Part shown: piece after piece, positions 25,295 through 33,584 of the stretch
Layout of the letters: each line of letters begins with the position of its first letter
How positions within the stretch are numbered: the stretch's first letter is position 1
Source of the DNA: JBCCSZ01 sp039821145
GTDB lineage: Bacteria > Bacteroidota > Bacteroidia > Chitinophagales > Saprospiraceae
Length of the DNA stretch: 64,000 nucleotides
Direction: 5' to 3'
Assembly: GCA_039821145.1 (NCBI GenBank)
Contig: JBCBOS010000002.1
Span: 369,354 to 433,353, forward strand
Position numbers and translations under genes: made by a program
The notes under the pieces: model-generated
What the model was told of the DNA's origin: nothing
What the model saw: only the letters and a program-made list of their open reading frames with translations
Database searches by the model: none

Positions 25295-25995
25295 TGAAAA
25301 ATTTAAAAAATTACGTCAACAAAGAAATGACGGATGAATCAATGAATGACTTCACACGGAAACTAATTCATGCAAAATTTGATCAAGAACAAAAGGACGA
25401 GTGGGCTGCCCGGCTGGCCGAAGAGCAGCAGGTACACCGCAGCCCATCGACGGGAGCCAAAGTCCGAAGATTTCGCTCCCCACTCATCGTTGCCATTGCT
25501 GCTGCCATCGCCATCCTGATGGTTGCCGTACCCCTGTTTTACAGTGGAGGAACTTCTTCCCATGACCAACTGGCCGATGCCCTGCTGGTGGAGACACGCC
25601 TGGCCAATCCCATTACTCGAAAAGGAGAGATAGACGAATCCCAAATGCGCCTGCAAATGGCCGATGCCTACAACCAATTTCTCTACCCACAGGCCATCGA
25701 ACTGGGCAAGCAACTCGTCCAGAGCCCGACTTCCCAAGGACAAGACTTTCTGTTTTTGGGTCTGAGCTACTTGTATGAGGGTCAGTTTGAGGAGGCCATT
25801 ACCCATCTGTCGGCCGTGAGCCAACATCCTGCCAATGGCCAGAATTTGGAACAGGAATCCCGCTGGTTTCTGAGCTTGGCCTATGTCAAGGTCGGCAAAC
25901 TGGAAGAGGCGCGCAACGAACTTCGCCAGATCGTAGAAAAAGAACATTGGCCATCGCAAAAGGCCGTACAGCTGCTGGATCAGTTGAACCAATAG
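25294..25995 (+). CDS. TPR membrane protein, probable anti-sigma factor
   Basis: 233 residues. A cytoplasmic N-terminus of about 65 residues (KNYVNKEMTDESMNDFTRK) is followed by one membrane helix (SPLIVAIAAAIAILMVAVPLF) and a periplasmic C-terminal half with TPR-like repeats (QDFLFLGLSYLYEGQFEEAI, QESRWFLSLAYVKVGKLEEA). The 1-nt overlap (TAATG) with the sigma-factor gene and this topology suggest that the N-terminus holds the sigma factor while the TPR part senses or binds an exported partner. No zinc-binding anti-sigma HxxxCxxC motif is present, so the assignment rests on context. Confidence 0.8.
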   Translation: MKNLKNYVNKEMTDESMNDFTRKLIHAKFDQEQKDEWAARLAEEQQVHRSPSTGAKVRRFRSPLIVAIAAAIAILMVAVPLFYSGGTSSHDQLADALLVETRLANPITRKGEIDESQMRLQMADAYNQFLYPQAIELGKQLVQSPTSQGQDFLFLGLSYLYEGQFEEAITHLSAVSQHPANGQNLEQESRWFLSLAYVKVGKLEEARNELRQIVEKEHWPSQKAVQLLDQLNQ

Positions 25996-26039
25996 AATCG
26001 CACCTACTCAAGAAAGGAAACATGCTAACAAATCAGCAC

Positions 26040-26080
26040 GGGCGGTCCCACCATTGCGGTCGGGATCGTCCTTGTTTTTG
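26040..26080 (+). terminator. rho-independent terminator after sigma/TPR operon
   Basis: GGGCGGTCCC (26040-26049) pairs with GGGATCGTCC (26062-26071) with two G-U wobbles, loop 12 nt, followed by TTGTTTTTG. It is 44 bp after the stop of the TPR gene. Confidence 0.65.
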
Positions 26081-26103
26081 GCCCTCCAATAAAACCACCC
26101 CTC

Positions 26104-26721
26104 TCATCGGTGAAAAACCTGCCCCGGCACTCTTTTGCCAGCCCAAGACAACGCAATGGCCACATTCACCATCCAAGGCAACCAGGCCGACAATTGGTAG
26201 ACAGGCAGGAAAGGGATGGCAGGGATGAAGGCGAACAACAGCAGGGAGCGTTGGGTGATGGACGAGAAGGTGAGCGCATAGTTGATCGTCATCCAGTATT
26301 TGTGTTGGTCCACATCACCTGCCCAGATCTTTTTCAGTGCCATGCCCAGGCTGCCCAACCACAACAAGGACAGCACAGAAAAACCCACCCGGCTGATGAG
26401 TCCCCCCATCGCAAATTGTGCAATGACGAGCCCCGTTGCCCCAGAGCCAGCAACGGCCAGGCAATAGACAAAGCCCATTCCTCTGTGAAGGCGAGGAGCG
26501 TTTTGTAGGAGCCTGTTGACAAATTGAAACGGTCCAAGAGCCATGGCCGTAAGTCCGAAAGCGATGTGTCCCAAAAAGGACAGTCGATACCAGAGGGTGT
26601 CCTTGAGTGGCTTGTTTTTCAGGATGCCCGAATCTTCTCCGCCGAGATAATGGAAGCTCATGAGGAGCATGGCCGTGGCACCAACAAACAAAAATCCGAT
26701 GAGTAGTGTTTTGCGATTCAT
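26104..26721 (-). CDS. DUF2306 integral membrane protein
   Basis: 205 residues with about six membrane segments (LLIGFLFVGATAMLLMSFHYL, LGHIAFGLTAMALGPFQFV, VGFSVLSLLWLGSLGMALK, SLLLFAFIPAIPFLPVY). Conserved family features include QFVNRL...RLHRGMGFVYC and QHKYWMTINYALTFSSITQRS. The function of DUF2306 proteins is unknown. It is 117 bp downstream of the LytTR regulator gene on the same strand and may be its target. Confidence 0.85.
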   Translation of the reverse strand: MNRKTLLIGFLFVGATAMLLMSFHYLGGEDSGILKNKPLKDTLWYRLSFLGHIAFGLTAMALGPFQFVNRLLQNAPRLHRGMGFVYCLAVAGSGATGLVIAQFAMGGLISRVGFSVLSLLWLGSLGMALKKIWAGDVDQHKYWMTINYALTFSSITQRSLLLFAFIPAIPFLPVYQLSAWLPWMVNVAIALSWAGKRVPGQVFHR

Positions 26722-26838
26722 GCTTCCAAGTTATCGGATCTCCTGCAAGGGATCGACTCCATTGCTTTGATTGACAAGGATTTGCAATGAATGACAAGCT
26801 TTTGTTGTGAATGACAAGGGGGAGGGAGGAACGACAAC

Positions 26839-27681
26839 TCACTTTTTGGCCACTCCAGAACGAACGGCCTCCAAATACTTTCTCGATACCGGAACAGCCA
26901 GCTCCTCTCCCAGCATCCAAAGCTTGAGCCCTTGTGCATTGCCCGTGACCTTGGCCACCTGCTTGAGATTGACAAAATACGACCGATGACAGCGAATCAG
27001 ATAGGGATTCGACGCCAGTTGCTTGTCCAGATCGGACAGTCCCATCCGATAGATTTTGGGTGCTTGATCGACGGTAAATACCTCGATGTAGTTGCCACTC
27101 GATTTGGCGTAGCGAAAGCTGTCCTCGCTGAGCACCAAGCTCTCTCCTTTTGCCTTGGATTGGATGTTGTACTGCTCGGATTGCGGTCCTTGGAGCTGGT
27201 GAAGTTGTTGATCGAGTAGGCTGGATTGCGCTGCGATCTTTCTGTACATCAAATTGTGCGAAATCAAAACATACAAAGCGATCGGGATGATCCCTACGGC
27301 AAAGGTCTGGACGATGATCAGCAGGTAATTGGACCAGCTGAAATTCAGCTTTGTGATGTAATTGATGTAGAGGCCATTCAGGGTGGCAATGGCAAAGAGG
27401 AGAATGAGATAGAAAATGATTTGGCTGTAAACAGTCCAGCGACTTTCCCGATAGATGCTCGGGAAGATCATGGGCAAAATGCTGTGGGCAAAGCAGAATA
27501 TCCCAAAAGTGATCAACCCAAAGCAGAGGATTTCCGTGGCCACGTAGGGTTTGACATTGATGTCGAAGGGCTCGAAAAACCAGAGGAAAAAACTGATGAA
27601 CAGCCCAAAAGCCAGCGAAAAGACGAATCCCTTTGCACCGGATACAGGGGTGGGATACTGCCATCTTTTTTTAGTGGTCAT
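26839..27681 (-). CDS. membrane-bound LytTR-family transcriptional regulator
   Basis: 280 residues. Four membrane helices (FVFSLAFGLFISFFLWFF, EILCFGLITFGIFCFAHSIL, SQIIFYLILLFAIATLNGLY, LLIIVQTFAVGIIPIALYVL) occupy the first 150 residues, followed by a short coiled-coil-like linker and a C-terminal LytTR DNA-binding domain (SGNYIEVFTVDQAPKIYRM, LIRCHRSYFVNLKQVAKV). Such one-component regulators sense a membrane or periplasmic signal without a separate kinase. The gene lies 35 bp downstream of the bestrophin-like gene and upstream of the DUF2306 gene. Confidence 0.9.
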   Translation of the reverse strand: MTTKKRWQYPTPVSGAKGFVFSLAFGLFISFFLWFFEPFDINVKPYVATEILCFGLITFGIFCFAHSILPMIFPSIYRESRWTVYSQIIFYLILLFAIATLNGLYINYITKLNFSWSNYLLIIVQTFAVGIIPIALYVLISHNLMYRKIAAQSSLLDQQLHQLQGPQSEQYNIQSKAKGESLVLSEDSFRYAKSSGNYIEVFTVDQAPKIYRMGLSDLDKQLASNPYLIRCHRSYFVNLKQVAKVTGNAQGLKLWMLGEELAVPVSRKYLEAVRSGVAKK

Positions 27682-27716
27682 CGTGCTGCTGGCTTGTGAC
27701 TGCTCTTGGGAACTCT

Positions 27717-28778
27717 CTACATCTGCGTATCATACATCATCGGGAATTGCTGGGGAATTTCCTCTTTCGTCTCCCCGAGGTTTTGGCGCAGGTCAATCTC
27801 AATTCCCCTGGCAATGGTGGAGATGGGAACGTCATTGGCCGATCCTTCAAATGGGTTTTCTCCCGTTCGTCCGATTCGCTCCATGGTGTGAAATACCCAG
27901 GCGACCATCACATAAAAAGGAACAGCCAGCCAGACAAAGAGGTCTCCGACAAGGGGATGGCCCTCGCCAATCTCCAGGCCGATCTCTGCAAATTGAGGAA
28001 CAATGGCCAGCGGCAGCAGCAAGACAAAAATCCACATGAAGTAGTGATTCAAAGAGGCAAAGTGCCGGGGATAGGGGAAGTTTTTGATTCGCTCAGACTT
28101 TCCCTGCAAGGTAAACAACTCCTCCAGGACGCCTTCCAATTGCAAAAAGGAAAACTCCCAAATGGCACCCTGTTCCTTGAGCCTTCTCAGATGGTGCGAT
28201 TGCAGGTACAACAGAGCAGTTTGCTTGTTGTTTTTGCCCATCACATATGCCATGTCCTTTTCCGATAGATAGGGCTTCATGTCCTGCTCCACATCAGAAT
28301 CCCATTCGGGCGGGTGGACGTACTTGGTCCATTCCTTATTGGTTTTTTCCAAAACGGCGGTTTCCCAACTCTTGGAAGCTCTCATGGCATGGCGCAGGGC
28401 AGTCATCCACGCAATGTGTCTGTAGGTGAGCGCCTTGACTTCGTGCTGCAGCTCCTCCTTGGACAGTTTGACCGACGCATGCTCATTGGTCACCATGTCT
28501 TGCACAAACATGCCGAAGGTGCGAGAAGTATTGACAATGCCACCCCAGATTTTTCGCGCTTCCCAAATCCTTCCGTAGGCCGAGTTGTTCTGAAAACCGA
28601 TGACAAAAGCCACCGCTGTGCCGATCAATGCCAGGGGAGTCCAGGGCAGTTTGATCCACTGCAACTCCAAGAAGTAATACAGGCCAGCCACGACCAAAAC
28701 AAGGAGGAAAAAAAACAGGGTTTCGTATCGGGTCCACTTCGCCATGTCGATGGCCTTGTAAACTTTTTTGGTATACAT
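27717..28778 (-). CDS. bestrophin-family (UPF0187/YneE) anion channel-like protein
   Basis: 353 residues from the ATG at 28778 (MYTKKVYKAIDMAKW); a TTG at 28811 would overlap dctM. Membrane segments at about 25-65 (TLFFFLLVLVVAGLYYFL, LALIGTAVAFVIGFQNNSAYGR) and about 235-290. FQNNSAYGRIWEARKIWGGIVN and NPFEGSANDVPISTIARGIEIDL are typical bestrophin motifs. Bacterial homologues form pentameric ion channels. It lies 29 bp downstream of dctM, which suggests co-transcription with the TRAP permease, but a shared function is not known. Confidence 0.88.
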   Translation of the reverse strand: MYTKKVYKAIDMAKWTRYETLFFFLLVLVVAGLYYFLELQWIKLPWTPLALIGTAVAFVIGFQNNSAYGRIWEARKIWGGIVNTSRTFGMFVQDMVTNEHASVKLSKEELQHEVKALTYRHIAWMTALRHAMRASKSWETAVLEKTNKEWTKYVHPPEWDSDVEQDMKPYLSEKDMAYVMGKNNKQTALLYLQSHHLRRLKEQGAIWEFSFLQLEGVLEELFTLQGKSERIKNFPYPRHFASLNHYFMWIFVLLLPLAIVPQFAEIGLEIGEGHPLVGDLFVWLAVPFYVMVAWVFHTMERIGRTGENPFEGSANDVPISTIARGIEIDLRQNLGETKEEIPQQFPMMYDTQM

Positions 28779-28807
28779 ATGATTAGATTTTTTTGCTTTA
28801 AAATAAC

Positions 28808-30148
28808 TCAACCAATGAATACAAACACCAATTCTGGGAACAAAATCACCAAGGCCAAAAATACCAGTTGAATGAGCACAAAGGGGATGATGCCTCGGTA
28901 CAAGTGCCCGGTGGTGATTTCTGGCGGTGCCACGCCTTTGAGGTAAAAGAGCGAAAAGCCAAAGGGAGGGGAAAGAAAAGAGGTCTGTAGATTGAGTGCC
29001 AGCAACACCCCTACCCAGATGAGCAATTGGCTGCCGGATTGAAAACTGTCCGAAAAATCGCTGAGTTCATAAGTGGCAAAGATCGGGGCCACAATGGGAA
29101 CGATGATGAAGATGATCTCTATGAAGTCGATGAAAAAGCCCGCCACGAATACCACCAACATCACCAACAGCAAAAAGGCCATAGGTGACAATTGAGAACT
29201 CTCGATCAATTCCACCAAATACACATCGCCACCCATCTCCCGGAACACGAAGGAAAAGGTGGTGGCGCCCAGCAAGATCACAAAGACCATACAGGTCAGA
29301 AAAGTCGTCTCCCGCATCACCGCTTGCAGAATGTCCAGCTTGAATTTGCCTTGAAAAATGGTCAGAAGGCTGGCTCCGAAGGCTCCGACAGCTGCTGCTT
29401 CCGTAGGCGAGGCAATGCCCAAAAAGATGGAGCCCAGCACGGCGGCAATCAACAAAAGTGGCAAGACAAAGGCCTTGAGCACCTTGGCCCAGAATCCCTC
29501 TCCGCGAAATTTTTGAATTTCCTCCATCGGCATGGCCGGAGCAGTCTGTGGCTGTGCCCAGGATTTGATGGCAATATACAGCACATAGCAAGCCACCAGC
29601 AGCAGACCTGGCAGGAGTGCAGCCGCAAAAAGATCGCCGACCGATACATTGAGCACGCTTCCCAAGAGGACCAGCACCACCGAGGGAGGAATGATCTGTC
29701 CCAGGGTGCCGGAGGCGGCGATGGTTCCCGTCGCCAGCTCGGGCTGGTAGCCGCGCTTGAGCATGGTGGGTAAGCTGATCAGTCCCATGGTGATCACCGT
29801 AGCGCCTACAATGCCAGTGGAAGCGGCCAGCAAGGTGCCGACCAAGACCACCGAAATGGCCAGCCCACCGCGCAGGCGACCAAAGAGCATGGCCATCGTT
29901 TCGAGCAAGCTTTCGGCCAGCCCCGATTTTTCCAACATGATGCCCATGTAAATGAACAGCGGAACGGCCAGCAATACATAATTGCTCATCACCCCCATGA
30001 TGCGAGGAGGCAAGGCCGTGAAAGAAGTGGGATCCAAAAAGCAAAATGCGTACAAAATGGACAAGCCTCCCAAGGTAAAGGACACGGGGTATCCATAGAG
30101 GATGAGCACAAAGATGCTGATGAACAGGAGGATGGCCAGTATTTCCAT
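28808..30148 (-). CDS. dctM: TRAP transporter large permease (DctM)
   Basis: 446 residues with about 12 membrane helices, typical of the DctM/YiaN family (LGGLSILYAFCFLD, YVLLAVPLFIYMGIMLEKSG, LPTMLKRGYQPELATGTIAA, IIPPSVVLVLLGSV, GIASPTEAAAVGAFGA). It carries the Na+-driven uptake of an organic acid across the inner membrane with DctQ and a binding protein. The start is 2 nt from the dctQ stop. No binding-protein gene is adjacent; the TakP-like gene at 14.9 kb is the only candidate in the window. Confidence 0.94.
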   Translation of the reverse strand: MEILAILLFISIFVLILYGYPVSFTLGGLSILYAFCFLDPTSFTALPPRIMGVMSNYVLLAVPLFIYMGIMLEKSGLAESLLETMAMLFGRLRGGLAISVVLVGTLLAASTGIVGATVITMGLISLPTMLKRGYQPELATGTIAASGTLGQIIPPSVVLVLLGSVLNVSVGDLFAAALLPGLLLVACYVLYIAIKSWAQPQTAPAMPMEEIQKFRGEGFWAKVLKAFVLPLLLIAAVLGSIFLGIASPTEAAAVGAFGASLLTIFQGKFKLDILQAVMRETTFLTCMVFVILLGATTFSFVFREMGGDVYLVELIESSQLSPMAFLLLVMLVVFVAGFFIDFIEIIFIIVPIVAPIFATYELSDFSDSFQSGSQLLIWVGVLLALNLQTSFLSPPFGFSLFYLKGVAPPEITTGHLYRGIIPFVLIQLVFLALVILFPELVFVFIG

Positions 30149-30150
30149 AT

Positions 30151-30699
30151 CTACAAATCGCTGGGGGTATCGGGTTTGCGAAGCGGATCTTTTGTTTCGA
30201 GTAGCGTCAGAATCGACCGGATCAGTTGGGAGACGCCCTGTAGCAACAATAAGGTCATCCCCATTGTGATGGAGAACTTGATGACGTAGCGCGCCGGAAG
30301 CCCTCCCGGATCGGGTGAGCCCTCATTGGTCTGCCAAGCATCCAGTGCATATCCAAAAGAGGTGTAGACAATCAGTAGGCACCAAGGGATCAAAAAGACA
30401 ATGCCGCCAACGAGATTGACCAATGCCTTGTCGCGTGCCGAGAAGCGGGCATAGAACAAATCGACCCGAACGTGGCGGTCGTGCTTCAGCGCATAGCCTG
30501 CCCCAATCAGGAAAATCAGCGCAAACAGATGCCACTCCAATTCCATGATCCAAGTGGCGGTGTCCTTCAGCAAATAGCGGGTGATGACATCGAAGCAAAC
30601 CAACAAAACGAGCAAGCTGGTCAACCAGGAAACGGAACGCCCTGCCCATTCATTGAGGCGATCGATGCCTGCCGCGATGGATGCCAATGTCTTTTGCAT
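30151..30699 (-). CDS. dctQ: TRAP transporter small permease (DctQ)
   Basis: 182 residues from the ATG at 30699 (MQKTLASIAAGIDRLNEW); the next upstream in-frame start is a TTG. Four membrane segments and the family motif ELEWHLFALIFLIGAGYALKHDRHVRVDLFY are present. The small subunit pairs with DctM; its stop codon is directly followed by dctM. The C-terminus is charged (LETKDPLRKPDTPSDL). Confidence 0.92.
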   Translation of the reverse strand: MQKTLASIAAGIDRLNEWAGRSVSWLTSLLVLLVCFDVITRYLLKDTATWIMELEWHLFALIFLIGAGYALKHDRHVRVDLFYARFSARDKALVNLVGGIVFLIPWCLLIVYTSFGYALDAWQTNEGSPDPGGLPARYVIKFSITMGMTLLLLQGVSQLIRSILTLLETKDPLRKPDTPSDL

Positions 30700-30788
30700 A
30701 GGCAGAAAGATACGCAAAATATGCGTCCATCAAAGTGCTCGGAGATGAATTCGGCGCCTCGAAGCCCCTTGCTTGTCATTGGATTGAT

Positions 30789-31535
30789 TTACGCCCCTTT
30801 GGAGCCTTCCAGGTAGCGCACAGTAGACTGGATGCAATCTTTGTCGAGGTCGATGATTCGGTAGGCGATTCTGTGGTGATCTACTTTGAAGTCCTCCTCC
30901 TGCTGGTCGATCTGAAAAAAGCAGGAAGGGGTAATTTGGACACAGACGTTTTGGATGGCGATGGTTTTTTCCACGTGATAGTGGCCACAGAATACAGAAA
31001 TGGGATGTGGATGCTCAAAGAAAACTTTTTGCACTGCCTCAATGTCCTGCAAAGGGTATTTGTTGTCCATAAAGGGAACCCCTGCCTTGGTGGGAGGATG
31101 ATGCATGAAAATCAGCACAGGGGCATCGGCCTGCCTCAGCTGCCGCTCCAGCCACTTGAGCTGCACCAGGGAATGGCTCCCGCGAGCTGAGTCCAGAAAC
31201 AGGCAGTGAAATTTTTTCAACTTTTTGGCGTAGTAGTATTCTCCATCATTGAGCATATGTGCCTTGCCAAATACCCGGGCCATTGTGCTGGAATCGTCGT
31301 GGTTGCCAGCCAGCACATCGTAGGGAACAGGCTGCTGGTCCATCTGATCGTATATCCACTCATAGATTTTGGCATCTCCGTCCCGATAGCACAAATCTCC
31401 CGTGATCACCAGGTGATCGGGCCGCAACAGCAAGACTTCGTCCAATACTCGCTTGAAATTGTCGCGGACATCTATCTCGAAGGGCATGGCTCCCGCCAGG
31501 TCGATGTGTAGATCTGTGATTTGTATGATGCGCAT
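30789..31535 (-). CDS. metallophosphoesterase, CpdA-like 3',5'-cyclic nucleotide phosphodiesterase
   Basis: 248 residues with all class III phosphodiesterase metal motifs: ITDLHID, GDLCYRDGD, GNHDD, MHHPPT and CGHYHVE. The order and spacing match CpdA, which hydrolyses cAMP; other class III members act on different phosphodiesters, so the substrate is not certain. The enzyme lacks a signal peptide and should be cytoplasmic. It is 52 bp downstream of the lipoprotein gene and upstream of dctQ on the same strand. Confidence 0.85.
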   Translation of the reverse strand: MRIIQITDLHIDLAGAMPFEIDVRDNFKRVLDEVLLLRPDHLVITGDLCYRDGDAKIYEWIYDQMDQQPVPYDVLAGNHDDSSTMARVFGKAHMLNDGEYYYAKKLKKFHCLFLDSARGSHSLVQLKWLERQLRQADAPVLIFMHHPPTKAGVPFMDNKYPLQDIEAVQKVFFEHPHPISVFCGHYHVEKTIAIQNVCVQITPSCFFQIDQQEEDFKVDHHRIAYRIIDLDKDCIQSTVRYLEGSKGA

Positions 31536-31587
31536 AAGAGATGGGTATCAAAAAATTCACCAAAAGTTTGTCGTACTGCTGTGGGGA

Positions 31588-32250
31588 TCAAAAGCGAATG
31601 ACCATGACGTCTACCAGTAGGTCAGCTGCTCTGGCTTTGAGGTTGCCACTGGAAAAAAGCTCATCCCCCAACAGATGGGGATAGATGGCCTCCGGGTTTT
31701 CCGCTGCCAAGAAGACCTCCAGTTTGTCGTGAAGAAAACCACCGTTCCAATCTTTGGCCAAGCCAGCATAGTCCCATTCAAAACCGTGAAAATTGAATTC
31801 TTTCCCATTCAAAATGATCAGCTGCTCCAGGGTAGTGCCGATCTTGACATCCTGGGTTGTGCGCCAGGGAGAGTCGGCCTTTTCGATGCGCACTTGTTCC
31901 ATTCGCTCAAAAGGGGCTTCGGCTTTCCACAATACCACCAGCTCTTTGTCTGTGTCGGGAAAAACAGTTGTGGCAGGAGTGGTTTCTCCCTCTCCGATCT
32001 TGAACTCTTCGCGACGGACATTCTCCTGGCCGTATGCCGCTATGATGTCCGCCTCGCTGAAGCCTGCCTGGATGAGGCCCACGTATTTGCCGGGGACAAT
32101 TTCCAGGCTTTCGGCTGGGGCCGGGGCAGGAGTTGTGACGTCGGTTTGTGCCTGGCCCTCTTGCTGGCTGCTGCTGTCGGGTCCGCAAGCCGTGGTTGCC
32201 AACATGCCTACCAAAACCATCAGGAGAAACCAATTCTTCATAGTACTCAT
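31588..32250 (-). CDS. hypothetical lipoprotein
   Basis: 220 residues from the ATG at 32250, which overlaps the stop of the upstream membrane-protein gene by 4 nt (ATGA). A lipoprotein signal peptide ends LATTAC, followed by a Ser/Gln/Thr/Pro-rich linker. The mature domain contains YVGLIQAGFSEADIIAAYG and ILNGKEFNFHGFEWDY; part resembles periplasmic domains that sense or bind small ligands, but no family is recognised. Confidence 0.78.
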   Translation of the reverse strand: MSTMKNWFLLMVLVGMLATTACGPDSSSQQEGQAQTDVTTPAPAPAESLEIVPGKYVGLIQAGFSEADIIAAYGQENVRREEFKIGEGETTPATTVFPDTDKELVVLWKAEAPFERMEQVRIEKADSPWRTTQDVKIGTTLEQLIILNGKEFNFHGFEWDYAGLAKDWNGGFLHDKLEVFLAAENPEAIYPHLLGDELFSSGNLKARAADLLVDVMVIRF

Positions 32251-33578
32251 TTTTGTAACCAAAATGGAAAGCGAATATATTTCCGATTTTTCAGTTGATC
32301 CTCTTTGTCGTAATACTTTCGATCGATCCGCACTTGGTGTTTGCCCATGGGAAGATCGCTGATGTTGAGCATCGTAAAGATACCTTTTTCTCCATTGGGA
32401 TGTTCCTGGAAATAAAAATCCTGCTGCTGATAAAGAGAATCGTTGATGTAAATGTCAAAATAATTCACCAGACAACCCAACAATTTCTCCGGATCTTCTT
32501 CGTCGACATCGGGATCCGTGATTTGTATGCCGTTGTCGAAACTGATGCCAGAGACGAAGGTGCTGGTCTTGCTGGGGGTGTAGTTGTCACACATTTTCAA
32601 CAGGGTCTCATTGAAGGTTGGCCGATAGGTGACGAAAAGGGGCAGCCAGTCGTCTTCGATGATGCGCGATGGAATGGCGGCGGCGCCAATGCGTTCGTCC
32701 TCTTCCAGTTCTTGTTCATAGTGGTAGCTGTAGATGTTGAAGTCTGTCTCGTTATCTGGAAAAAATGTATGGTAATTGATGGTGTGAAAGGGCCCCAACG
32801 TAATCAACAGAATGTAGGGAATCAGCACAGCACGGATGCGATTTTTGGAAAAGCGATTCAGCAAATTGTAATAAATGCCCCGGTAGATGAACGCCAGCGT
32901 GATGACTCCCAGAACTTTGTAAATGGGATAGTAAATGCGAGCGATGGAATTGTGTTTTTTGAAAAAGCCCAAGGACAAGGTATCGATCAGATAAATGATG
33001 CCAAACAACAGAAAGATCAACATGATCACCAGCATGCCCCAGGATGGGATGTCCTCGGGGCCATCAGGATAAAGCGTCGACATGGCCACCCCCATCAACG
33101 AGACCACCAGCATGAACATGAACAGCGATAGGGTCATGAAGATGAGCAAAAAGGTAAAAGCGAAGATGACGCTGCAAATGTTGTCGAGCCGAATGATGAG
33201 TTCATCCAGTGATCGGACAGACTTTTTGAGTTTTTCGGTAAAAAACGTGCTGTAGCTGAGCGAGTCAATGTCGCCCTTGTTTTCAATGGATCGCAGACCA
33301 ACCGTCCCAATCCAAATGCCCCTCAATATCACGTGAATGACCAGATTCAGAGCCAACACAAGGCATCCCAGCTGAATGATGAGTAGAAACAGGTTGGCGA
33401 TGATGGGCCCCATGGAGCGATCGGAACCATACAGGAGATCGAGCCGATAGTCCTGCAGGCCGGGGATGGCTTGTACCAGCAAGAAAATGGAAAAGCCCGA
33501 GATCAACAGCTCCAGCTGCCAACTTTCCCGCTGTAGGTTTTCCAACCACTCTGACATGAAATTTTTTTTCTCTGACAT
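32247..33578 (-). CDS. hypothetical multi-pass membrane protein
   Basis: 443 residues with about six membrane helices: one at 20-40 (LLISGFSIFLLVQAIPGL), several at 65-200 (FLLIIQLGCLVLALNLVIHVIL, FLLIFMTLSLFMFMLVVSLM, LVIMLIFLLFGIIYLIDTL) and one near 255-275. The C-terminal 165 residues are predicted to be soluble (TFVSGISFDNGIQITDPDVDEE). Family not recognised. It lies 6 bp downstream of the DUF2891 gene and overlaps the lipoprotein gene, so these three form an operon. Confidence 0.78.
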   Translation of the reverse strand: MSEKKNFMSEWLENLQRESWQLELLISGFSIFLLVQAIPGLQDYRLDLLYGSDRSMGPIIANLFLLIIQLGCLVLALNLVIHVILRGIWIGTVGLRSIENKGDIDSLSYSTFFTEKLKKSVRSLDELIIRLDNICSVIFAFTFLLIFMTLSLFMFMLVVSLMGVAMSTLYPDGPEDIPSWGMLVIMLIFLLFGIIYLIDTLSLGFFKKHNSIARIYYPIYKVLGVITLAFIYRGIYYNLLNRFSKNRIRAVLIPYILLITLGPFHTINYHTFFPDNETDFNIYSYHYEQELEEDERIGAAAIPSRIIEDDWLPLFVTYRPTFNETLLKMCDNYTPSKTSTFVSGISFDNGIQITDPDVDEEDPEKLLGCLVNYFDIYINDSLYQQQDFYFQEHPNGEKGIFTMLNISDLPMGKHQVRIDRKYYDKEDQLKNRKYIRFPFWLQK

Positions 33579-33584
33579 ACCGCA

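Noticed and set aside
26315..27664. Minus-strand frame of 449 residues across the DUF2306 and LytTR genes
   Set aside because: It overlaps two clear genes in another frame, has no domain and shows a His/Cys/Arg-rich unnatural composition.
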